NCBI GenBank assembly: GCA_001792465.1
Contig: MGGO01000022.1
Location: forward strand, 1 to 15,379
Source: Candidatus Woesebacteria bacterium RIFCSPHIGHO2_01_FULL_44_10
GTDB taxonomy: Bacteria; Patescibacteriota; Microgenomatia; UBA8517
Length of the DNA stretch: 15,379 bases
Reading direction: 5' to 3'
This document shows, piece by piece, positions 4,988 to 11,242 of this stretch. Under the pieces are notes generated by a model. It was given only the letters and a program-made list of their open reading frames with translations, did not search any database and was not told the DNA's origin. The number at the start of each line of letters is the position of its first letter. Within the stretch, counting starts at the first letter, position 1. Position numbers and translations under genes: made by a program.

Positions 4988-4999
4988 TTCTGGGACAAT
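4970..4999 (+). promoter_or_regulatory. Promoter of the thrS operon leader
   Basis: TTGACA (4970-4975), an 18-nt spacer, and GACAAT (4994-4999) preceded by TGG (extended -10). The expected transcription start, about 7 nt downstream, coincides with the ATG of the threonine leader peptide at 5007. The -35 forms one arm of an inverted repeat shared with the divergent DUF433 promoter. Confidence 0.75.
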
Positions 5000-5006
5000 A
5001 GCCTCA

Positions 5007-5045
5007 ATGTTACTTTTAACCACCACAACTACCTCCAGCGCGTAG
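5007..5045 (+). CDS. Threonine-rich leader peptide of the thrS operon
   Basis: This 12-codon ORF encodes MLLLTTTTTSSA. Five consecutive Thr codons use three synonymous codons (ACC ACC ACA ACT ACC, 5019-5033). The ATG sits 7 nt after the -10 box, so the ribosome would start on a leaderless 5' end. The stop TAG (5043-5045) ends 3 nt before an antiterminator arm. Such a run just upstream of a terminator and a threonyl-tRNA synthetase gene is the hallmark of ribosome-mediated attenuation, as known for thrL of the enterobacterial thr biosynthetic operon. Low charged Thr-tRNA would stall the ribosome on the run and permit readthrough into thrS. Mechanism inferred; sequence elements seen directly. 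Confidence 0.85.
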   Translation: MLLLTTTTTSSA

Positions 5046-5097
5046 AGCGGGGAGTTGATGTGGTTTTTAGGAAAACTCCCCAAAAGGGAGTTTTTTT
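5027..5097 (+). promoter_or_regulatory. Threonine attenuator: competing RNA structures
   Basis: Four segments form a trp-type attenuator. Segment 1 (AACT-A-CCTC, 5027-5035) lies within the Thr and Ser codons and can pair with segment 2 (GGGGAGTT, 5049-5056). Segment 2 pairs perfectly with segment 3 (AACTCCCC, 5074-5081) as antiterminator. Segment 3 pairs with segment 4 (from 5086) as terminator. A ribosome finishing at the stop codon would cover segment 2, letting 3:4 terminate. A ribosome stalled at the Thr codons masks segment 1 and leaves 2 free for 2:3. It is not a T-box: the leader is short and has no T-box motif. Confidence 0.8.
5072..5097 (+). terminator. Intrinsic terminator in the thrS leader
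   Basis: Stem AAAACTCCC (5072-5080) pairs with GGGAGTTTT (5086-5094) around the loop CAAAA, with seven T (5091-5097). It ends 14 nt before the thrS start codon, so it can only act as a conditional terminator of the operon. Confidence 0.85.
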
Positions 5098-5111
5098 AGT
5101 ACTATTAATCT

Positions 5112-6857
5112 ATGAAGGATCAACGATATTTAGATCATTTAAGACACTCGGCGGCGCATTTGCTTGCTGCGACTGTTTTAGAACTGTACCCTAAAGCCAA
5201 ACCCACCATTGGTCCTTCGATCGAAAATGGTTTCTATTATGATTTTGACAACTTAAAAATCTCGGCTGAGGATTTGTCCAAAATAGAAAAAACCATGCAG
5301 GCTTTGGTCAAGGATTGGAGCAACTTTAACCACCAAAAAGTGACGCTAGCCCAAGTAAAAAAACAATTCCAAGGCAACAAATACAAGATAGAGCTCGCGA
5401 GTGAATTTGCCAAAGAGGGCAAATCTCTCACAATTTACAAGTCTGGTGATTTTACCGATCTTTGCCGCGGCGGTCACATTGAAAATCCAAGTCATGAATT
5501 AAAATATTTCAAACTTCTTTCCGTCGCCGGAGCTTACTGGCGGGGGAGTGAGAAAAATAAAATGTTAACCCGCATTTACGGCACGGCCTGGCCGACTCAA
5601 AAAGAATTGGACAATTACCTGAACCAACTTGAAGAGGCTAAAAAACGCGACCACCGCAAACTCGGCCGGGAATTAGAACTTTTTACAATCAACAACGAGG
5701 TTGGCCCGGGTATTACTCTCTGGCTGGCTAATGGTTCAATAATCAGGAGGGAAATAGAAAACTTTATGGTCAACGAGCAAATCAAGATGGGTTATAAACA
5801 CGTCTACAGCCCGCATATCGGCCAGAAATCCTTGTGGGAAAAAAGTGGCCATTGGGATCTTTATCGAGAAAAAATGTATTCACCCATGGACGTGGATAGA
5901 ACCGAATATCTCGTTAAACCTATGACCTGCCCAATGCACATCCAAAGCTACGAGTTAAAACCTCGTTCTTACAAAGAGTTACCTCTCAAAATCGCCGAAA
6001 TCGGTTCTGTTTATCGTTATGAGAAATCCGGAGAATTAAGCGGACTGCTTAGAGTTCGGGCCTTTACTCAGGACGACGCCCATATTTTTTGCACTCCTCA
6101 GCAGTCAGTGGATCAATTCATTGAAGTTTTCCGCTTTACGCAAGAACTTTATCAGGTTTTTGGCTTCACGGACTACCGCGTACGCCTCGGGGTCAGATCC
6201 AAAAAAGAGAAATACTTAGGCGACGACGCCCACTGGAAAAGGGCCGAGCAAAGGGCCATCGACGCCTTAAAAAAAGCTAAATCAAATTACTTTATTTCCG
6301 AGGGAGACGCGGCTTTTTATGGACCCAAGGCGGATTTTCTCATCAAGGACGCTCTGGGACGGGAATGGCAATGCGGCACGGTCCAGGTTGATTTCATGCT
6401 ACCCGAAAGGTTCAATTTAAAATATGTCGCTCAGGATGGCAAAGAAAAGACACCGGTCATGATTCACCGAGCGCCACTGGGATCCTTAGAACGATTCATG
6501 GCTATTTTAATAGAAAATTATGCCGGGGCTTTTCCGATATGGCTTTCGCCAATACAAGTCAAGGTTTTACCAATTACCGAGAGGAATTTGGGCTATGCAC
6601 AAAAAACATACAAAGAATTACAAGAAGCAGGAATCAGGGTGGAAGTGGACGAGAGGAATGAGACTTTGCAAGCTAAAATCAGGGACGCCCAAATGGAAAA
6701 GGTTCCATATATGGCAATTGTTGGTGATAAAGAAGAGAAAAGTCAAAGCTTAAGCCTAAGACTAAGGGACGGGAAAGATGTGGGGCAAATGAAAATCGAT
6801 AAGTTTATTGAGCTTGCAAAAGATAAGATTGAAACCAAAGCCTTGGATCTGATATAA
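5112..6857 (+). CDS. thrS: Threonyl-tRNA synthetase lacking the TGS domain
   Basis: Class II synthetase that charges tRNA-Thr in the cytoplasm. At 581 aa it starts directly at the editing domain: H12-x3-H16 in RHSAAH and C118 and H122 in DLCRGGH are the expected editing-site residues. The about 60-aa N-terminal TGS domain of most bacterial ThrRS is absent. The catalytic domain (about 185-480) shows the zinc ligand Cys273 (MTCPMH), motif 2 (RVRAFTQDDAHIF, with H324) and motif 3 (HRAPLGSLERF). The anticodon-binding domain follows. ATG 5112 has no Shine-Dalgarno. It is the first gene of a six-gene translation operon behind the Thr attenuator. The last codons overlap the promoter for infC. Confidence 0.96.
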   Translation: MKDQRYLDHLRHSAAHLLAATVLELYPKAKPTIGPSIENGFYYDFDNLKISAEDLSKIEKTMQALVKDWSNFNHQKVTLAQVKKQFQGNKYKIELASEFAKEGKSLTIYKSGDFTDLCRGGHIENPSHELKYFKLLSVAGAYWRGSEKNKMLTRIYGTAWPTQKELDNYLNQLEEAKKRDHRKLGRELELFTINNEVGPGITLWLANGSIIRREIENFMVNEQIKMGYKHVYSPHIGQKSLWEKSGHWDLYREKMYSPMDVDRTEYLVKPMTCPMHIQSYELKPRSYKELPLKIAEIGSVYRYEKSGELSGLLRVRAFTQDDAHIFCTPQQSVDQFIEVFRFTQELYQVFGFTDYRVRLGVRSKKEKYLGDDAHWKRAEQRAIDALKKAKSNYFISEGDAAFYGPKADFLIKDALGREWQCGTVQVDFMLPERFNLKYVAQDGKEKTPVMIHRAPLGSLERFMAILIENYAGAFPIWLSPIQVKVLPITERNLGYAQKTYKELQEAGIRVEVDERNETLQAKIRDAQMEKVPYMAIVGDKEEKSQSLSLRLRDGKDVGQMKIDKFIELAKDKIETKALDLI

Positions 6858-6858
6858 T
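6829..6858 (+). promoter_or_regulatory. Internal promoter for infC
   Basis: TTGAAA (6829-6834), an 18-nt spacer, then TATAAT (6853-6858) preceded by TGA (extended -10). It lies across the end of thrS and 10 nt before the infC start codon. It would let IF3, the ribosomal proteins and PheRS escape the threonine attenuator. Confidence 0.65.
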
Positions 6859-6868
6859 TCTCCTAGAT

Positions 6869-7432
6869 TTGGACAAGAAGCTGTTCTGGCGAACTAATGA
6901 ACAAATACGCGCACCCGAGGTGCGTGTTGTTGATGAAAAAGGACTCGTCGGAGTCATGGACATTAAAAAAGCGCTTGAGTTAGCCCGCGAGAAAAAGCTG
7001 GACATCATTGAGATTGCCCCTCAGGCCAAACCACCCGTAGTTCGCTTAGAGGACTTTGGTAAATTTCGATATCGCGAGGAGAAAAAGGCAAGAAAAGCAC
7101 GAGCCAAAAAATCTGATATCAAAGAAGTCCGGTTTACGCCTTTTATCGGTGACGCAGATTACAAGACAAGAGTCGAGAGGATAAAAGAGTTTTTGGGAGG
7201 CGGCGACAAAGTCAGATTAGTCGTCAGGTTTAAAGGAAGACAGATGGACGCCAGAAAGTTTGGTTACGAACTCTTAAAGAGGCTAACCGACGGGTTTGCT
7301 GACGAAATAAATATCGACAGTACGCCCAAGTTTATCGGGAGACATTTAGCTATGGTCATTTCACCGACCAGTAAGGTAAAAAAACAAGATGCCAAAAATG
7401 AAAACCAGGAAATCAGCCACGAAAAGGTTTAA
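6869..7432 (+). CDS. infC: Translation initiation factor IF-3
   Basis: IF-3 binds the 30S subunit, checks initiator tRNA and start codon, and keeps subunits apart. The 187-aa product has the N-domain (RTNEQIRAPEVRVVDEKG, about 8-80), a Lys/Arg-rich linker (EEKKARKARAKKSD) and the C-domain (IKEVRFTPFIGDADY onward to MVISPTSK). The best start is TTG 6869. infC also uses a rare start codon in E. coli (AUU), where it allows feedback by IF-3 itself, so the TTG may be meaningful. No Shine-Dalgarno is seen. The C-terminal tail runs about 20 residues past the usual family end and overlaps rpmI by 44 nt. Confidence 0.95.
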   Translation: MDKKLFWRTNEQIRAPEVRVVDEKGLVGVMDIKKALELAREKKLDIIEIAPQAKPPVVRLEDFGKFRYREEKKARKARAKKSDIKEVRFTPFIGDADYKTRVERIKEFLGGGDKVRLVVRFKGRQMDARKFGYELLKRLTDGFADEINIDSTPKFIGRHLAMVISPTSKVKKQDAKNENQEISHEKV

Positions 7433-7607
7433 AGTAACCGGCTCGGGGAAGATCATGCGCAGACGCAGTTTTACAAGTCACTTAAACACTAAAAAGAGCC
7501 GTAAAAAAACGCTCAAAGCCAAAAAGGATGTTTTGGTGACTGGTTTTTATGAAAAGAAATTACGCAAGGCCATGGGCTTAAGAAAGAAGAAAAATGCCAA
7601 GAGCTAA
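7389..7607 (+). CDS. rpmI: Ribosomal protein bL35
   Basis: A basic 72-aa protein with the L35 signature at the start (PKMKTRKSATKRFKVTGSG) and RRRSFTSHLNTKKSRK in the middle. It is a small structural protein of the 50S subunit, slightly longer than the usual 64-66 aa because of a Lys-rich end. The ATG lies 44 nt inside infC, and the gene overlaps rplT by 14 nt. Such overlaps favour translational coupling. Only a weak AAGG lies upstream. Confidence 0.95.
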   Translation: MPKMKTRKSATKRFKVTGSGKIMRRRSFTSHLNTKKSRKKTLKAKKDVLVTGFYEKKLRKAMGLRKKKNAKS

Positions 7608-7932
7608 ATCACTCGCCGCTAAGCGTCACCGCAAAATTAAAGCTGCCGCCAAGGGTTTTCGCCACGCCCGCAGCAGAAGAGTCAAAACGGCCAAAGAAGC
7701 CCTGCTGCATGCGGGCCAATACGCTTTCCACGGCAGAAAATTAAAGAAAAGAGACTTGAGGAAGCTCTGGATCATCCGTCTTAATGCCGCTGTCCGTGAA
7801 CACGGTTTAAAATACAGTGCATTTATCAAAAAACTCAAAGACACAAAAATAGATCTTGACCGCAAAATCCTCTCCGATATTGCCATCACCGATCCTAATG
7901 CTTTCGAAAAAATCGTAAAAGAAGTAAAATAA
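7594..7932 (+). CDS. rplT: Ribosomal protein bL20
   Basis: This 112-aa L20 is close to the usual 115-120 aa. The basic N-terminal helix (AAKRHRKIKAAAKGFRHARSRR) binds 23S rRNA and is needed early in 50S assembly. The globular C-terminal part (LRKLWIIRLNAAVREHGLKYS onward) is typical. It overlaps rpmI by 14 nt and is followed by pheS after 7 nt. In E. coli L20 represses rpmI-rplT translation; no copy of that RNA site was identified here. Confidence 0.96.
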   Translation: MPRAKSLAAKRHRKIKAAAKGFRHARSRRVKTAKEALLHAGQYAFHGRKLKKRDLRKLWIIRLNAAVREHGLKYSAFIKKLKDTKIDLDRKILSDIAITDPNAFEKIVKEVK

Positions 7933-7939
7933 CTCCAGA

Positions 7940-8968
7940 GTGCAAGAGGAGCTTAACAATCTCAAAAACCAGGCCATTGCTGCCATAATGGAAGCCAAAA
8001 GTGTTGCTGAATTGGAACAAATCCGCATCGATTATCTGGGTCGAAACGGTAAAATCACAACCGAAATTAAAAAGATTAAAAAACTAAAACCGGACGAAAA
8101 AAAGAACGTGGGCAGGTTAATAAATGAGGCGATGAGTACTCTTGCCAAAACTCTCGCTGAACAAAAACTTTCCTTTAGTCAATCGGCAAAGCACTGGTTT
8201 GACGCCACAATTCCCGGAGAAAAACCCGCACTTGGACATTTACACTTGGTAACACAGGCAGCTACCGAAGTAACTGCCATCTTTGAGAAGATTGGTTTCA
8301 CCCGAGTTCGCTACCCGGAAGTTGAATGGGATTGGTATGCGTTTGAAGCGCTGAACATGCCCCAGGGCCATCCGGCGAGAGACGAATGGGAAACATTCTT
8401 CATTAACCTACCCGAAGACAAAAAGTACGGTAAAGTAGTCTTAACTCCTCATACTTCAAGTGGGCAAATCAGAGAGATGGAAAGGGTAAAAGCCAGACCT
8501 CCAATTAGGATGATAAACATTGCCAAGTGCTACCGCAGGCAATCCGACGCCACCCACGTTCCCATGTTTCACCAGTTTGAAGGGCTGGTTGTGGACAAGG
8601 GAATTAACATCACCAATCTCAAGGGAACGCTGGATTATTTCGGCAAAAAACTCTACGGTTCAAAATCAGTCTCGCGCATCAGGCCATTTAATTTTAAATT
8701 TACAGAGCCTTCATTTGAAGTGGATTTCAGATGTGTCCACTGTGATGGAAAAGGTTGTAAATTCTGCAAAAGCGGTTGGCACGAAGTTGGCGGTGCGGGC
8801 ATGGTCCATCCCAACGTTCTCAAGGCCGGTGGAATTGACCCCGGTGTCTACTCCGGCTTCGCTTTTGGCTGGGGACTAGAAAGAGTCTACCTCTTAAAAC
8901 CGGGCCTAAACATCAACGATATTCGCACAGTTTACAGGACTAACCTAGCTTACCTAGAACAATTATGA
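7940..8968 (+). CDS. pheS: Phenylalanyl-tRNA synthetase alpha subunit
   Basis: This is the catalytic subunit of the (alpha-beta)2 PheRS. The 342 aa comprise an N-terminal coiled-coil tRNA-binding arm (about 1-85), the class II core with HPARDEWETFF, the TPHTSSGQIR stretch, motif 2 (KCYRRQSDATHVPMFHQFEG) and motif 3 (GFAFGWGLERV). Four cysteines, C265, C268, C273 and C276 (CVHCDGKGCKFC), form a zinc-finger-like insertion just before GAGMVHPNV. E. coli lacks this insertion, though some other bacteria have it. The start is taken as GTG 7940, 7 nt after rplT. The stop overlaps the pheT start in ATGA, so the two subunits are likely made in a 1:1 ratio by coupling. Confidence 0.95.
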   Translation: MQEELNNLKNQAIAAIMEAKSVAELEQIRIDYLGRNGKITTEIKKIKKLKPDEKKNVGRLINEAMSTLAKTLAEQKLSFSQSAKHWFDATIPGEKPALGHLHLVTQAATEVTAIFEKIGFTRVRYPEVEWDWYAFEALNMPQGHPARDEWETFFINLPEDKKYGKVVLTPHTSSGQIREMERVKARPPIRMINIAKCYRRQSDATHVPMFHQFEGLVVDKGINITNLKGTLDYFGKKLYGSKSVSRIRPFNFKFTEPSFEVDFRCVHCDGKGCKFCKSGWHEVGGAGMVHPNVLKAGGIDPGVYSGFAFGWGLERVYLLKPGLNINDIRTVYRTNLAYLEQL

Positions 8969-10914
8969 ATATTTTAATACCCGATTCCTGGCTTAGAGAG
9001 TATCTCGTAACCAAAGCGACGCCGCAAAAAATTGCCGAGTGTCTCTCTCTTTGCGGCCCTTCCGTGGAAAGAGTTGAAAGAGTCGATCGAGATTGGATAT
9101 ATGATATTGAGGTTACCACTAACCGGGTTGACATGATGAGTGTAATGGGAATTGCCCGTGAAGCAGCTGCCATTCTCCCACAGTTTGGAATAAAGGCAAA
9201 CCTAAAACCGCTAAGAAGCCAAAAAATAACCGACAAGAAAAATTTGGGGCTTACAATTAAGAACGATTCCAAGCTGTGTGCTAGAATTTTGGCCTTAAAA
9301 CTTGAGGGGGCTAAGCTTGGCCCCTCACCAAAGTTTGTGGCAGAGAGACTCAAGGCGGTTGGGCAGCGCCCTCTGAACAATGTAATTGACGTCACCAACT
9401 ATGTTATGTGGGAGGTCGGTCATCCAATACACGTTTTTGATTTTGACAAAATAAAAAAAATAATTGTTCGTGAAGCTAAAAAGGGCGAGAAACTAATAAC
9501 CTTAGATAATAAAGAGCACGTTCTTACCGGCGGAGAAGTAGTCTTTAGTGACGGCAATGCAATAGTGGACTTGCCGGGGATTATGGGTACTAAAAATACA
9601 GTGGTAAACGGCAAGACCAAGAATCTTTTATTGTGGATCGAGGCTGTTGATCCTGCCAAAATCAGACAGGCGTCAATGGGTCTTGCAATCAGGAGCCAAG
9701 CCGCTGTCCTCAACGAAAAAAGCGTAGATCCACAACTGGGTTTGACTGCAATTCTAAAAGCCGCTGAGCTTATGGAAAAAACCACGGCTGCTAAAGTTTC
9801 AAGCCGATTAATTGACATTTACCCAGCCGGCTATAAAGCCAAAACCGTTAAAACCACTCTTCAGTTTATCGAAGATAGATTAGGCATAAAAATTGAAAAA
9901 GCTAAGATCTCAAACATTCTTCAAAGTTTAGAATTTGAACCAACGTGGTCGGGAAACAATCTAATAGTTTCGATTCCCTCGTTTCGGGCAAAAGACGTTG
10001 AAATCGCCGAGGATATTGTGGAGGAGGTGGCCAGAATCTATGGCTACCACAACTTACCGAATAAACTTATGGAAGGCGCTATTCCTGACCCTCTGGCTGA
10101 CACACCGTTTGGCTTCGAGCTGCGATTAAAGACACTATTAAAAGGCTTTGGCGGAGCTGAAGTATATACGCTTTCAATGGTACCAACGGCCTGGGCGGCA
10201 AAAGATGCGTTGGCACTCAAAAACCCACTCGGGGTTGATACCGCTGTTATGCGAACAAGTCTCATGCCCTCCCTGGTTGAAGCCGTCGATCAAAATAAAG
10301 GAGAGAAAGATTCTTTTCATCTTTTTGAAATGGCAAATGTATATTTACCTCACCGAAGTGAAACGAAGGCGGGCCTGCCCGCTGAAATAATGACCCTTGC
10401 CGGAATTTTTGCAAAAACAGATTACAGAAAAGCAAAAGGGGTTGTCGAAGCATTACTTGAGGAACTCGGTATTAATTATAAATTCGAAATAGAAGAAAAA
10501 GCAAACTTTGTTGCGGGCAAGAGAACGGTACTTGTGGCCAAAAGCGCAGCAATAGGAGAGTTTGGGGTACTGGAATCCAATTATATTTACTATGAACTGT
10601 TTGTCGAAAATTTGAGAAAGGTTGCCAAACAAACACCAACTTATCAACCACTTCCTAAATATCCAGCTCAGATTGAGGATCTTACTTTCAAGCTCCCCCA
10701 AAAAACAAGAGTGGGCGAGGTAATAGAACAAATATCAAAAATCAAAGATCAAATATCAAATGTTGAATTGATCGATACTTACAAAGACTATTTTACTTTT
10801 CGAATCTGGTACCAAAGTAAAACAAAAACTCTAACTGATGCTGAAGTTACCAAAATAAGGAGCAGAATTATCGCCGCCGTGGCGAAAAAATTCGGTGGAG
10901 TAGTTAAGGATTAA
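8965..10914 (+). CDS. pheT: Phenylalanyl-tRNA synthetase beta subunit, short form without EMAP-II domain
   Basis: At 649 aa it is about 150 aa shorter than the E. coli subunit. The B1 start (MNILIPDSWLREYL) passes directly into DIEVTTNRVDMMSVMGIAREAAAI, so the OB-fold EMAP-II domain that normally lies between is missing. The B3/B4 editing domain is present (NNVIDVTNYVMWEVGHPIHVFD), then B5 (about 285-360), the catalytic-like core, and a C-terminal FDX-ACB anticodon-binding domain (about 555-649). It is the last gene of the thrS operon. Its stop overlaps by 4 nt the end of a convergent minus-strand gene, and no terminator is visible between them. Confidence 0.95.
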   Translation: MNILIPDSWLREYLVTKATPQKIAECLSLCGPSVERVERVDRDWIYDIEVTTNRVDMMSVMGIAREAAAILPQFGIKANLKPLRSQKITDKKNLGLTIKNDSKLCARILALKLEGAKLGPSPKFVAERLKAVGQRPLNNVIDVTNYVMWEVGHPIHVFDFDKIKKIIVREAKKGEKLITLDNKEHVLTGGEVVFSDGNAIVDLPGIMGTKNTVVNGKTKNLLLWIEAVDPAKIRQASMGLAIRSQAAVLNEKSVDPQLGLTAILKAAELMEKTTAAKVSSRLIDIYPAGYKAKTVKTTLQFIEDRLGIKIEKAKISNILQSLEFEPTWSGNNLIVSIPSFRAKDVEIAEDIVEEVARIYGYHNLPNKLMEGAIPDPLADTPFGFELRLKTLLKGFGGAEVYTLSMVPTAWAAKDALALKNPLGVDTAVMRTSLMPSLVEAVDQNKGEKDSFHLFEMANVYLPHRSETKAGLPAEIMTLAGIFAKTDYRKAKGVVEALLEELGINYKFEIEEKANFVAGKRTVLVAKSAAIGEFGVLESNYIYYELFVENLRKVAKQTPTYQPLPKYPAQIEDLTFKLPQKTRVGEVIEQISKIKDQISNVELIDTYKDYFTFRIWYQSKTKTLTDAEVTKIRSRIIAAVAKKFGGVVKD

Positions 10915-11216
10915 TTTATATTTGTGTTTATTTCAAGATGGCTTCTAATAGCATTAACTACTGATCGAATAATCAGACTATCTCTGTCTACCTTTCCTAA
11001 TTTATCCAGGGTGTCAACTTGCTCAAAATCATGATGATATATCGAATAGTGAAAAGCCCTACACAACTCCTGAAGAGATGTAAGGTCTATCTCCTTTATC
11101 GCCTCGAAGATTCCCGCGTCTCGGACAAAGTCTTTCCAAGGCTTCAGGTCGGAGTGGTTACAAACCCAGATGACAACCTCTCTTTCTTCGGCAGGCTGAA
11201 GTTCTGCATCTGCCAT
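10911..11216 (-). CDS. Hypothetical 101-aa protein
   Basis: Unrecognised soluble acidic protein. Visible features are VVIWVCNHSDLKPWKDFVRDAGIF, a His-rich patch (AFHYSIYHHDFEQ) and a helical C-terminus; no membrane helix is seen. ATG 11216 is chosen because TATAAT (11223-11228) ends 6 nt before it. A frame-open upstream start at 11261 would instead overlap the PBP gene by 19 nt. It lies 26 nt downstream of the PBP1A gene on the same strand and ends inside the last bases of pheT. No function can be proposed. Confidence 0.6.
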   Translation of the reverse strand: MADAELQPAEEREVVIWVCNHSDLKPWKDFVRDAGIFEAIKEIDLTSLQELCRAFHYSIYHHDFEQVDTLDKLGKVDRDSLIIRSVVNAIRSHLEINTNIN

Positions 11217-11222
11217 TTGTTT

Positions 11223-11228
11223 ATTATA
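11223..11228 (-). promoter_or_regulatory. -10 box of the 101-aa gene
   Basis: A perfect TATAAT on the minus strand lies 6 nt before ATG 11216, fitting a leaderless transcript. No convincing -35 at normal spacing and no TG extension were found. Confidence 0.4.
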
Positions 11229-11242
11229 CCTAATCTCGTCAA

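Noticed and set aside
4970..5111. T-box riboswitch upstream of thrS
   Set aside because: The leader is only about 105 nt, and no specifier-loop stem or conserved T-box antiterminator sequence is visible. The Thr-codon peptide explains the terminator.
4970..5194. 74-codon plus-strand frame spanning the thrS promoter and leader
   Set aside because: It covers the promoter, terminator and start of thrS in another frame. The 12-codon Thr leader and thrS explain this DNA better.
8940..9818. Long minus-strand open frames opposite pheT
   Set aside because: They are shadows of a conserved gene, with no promoter, ribosome site or recognisable domain.
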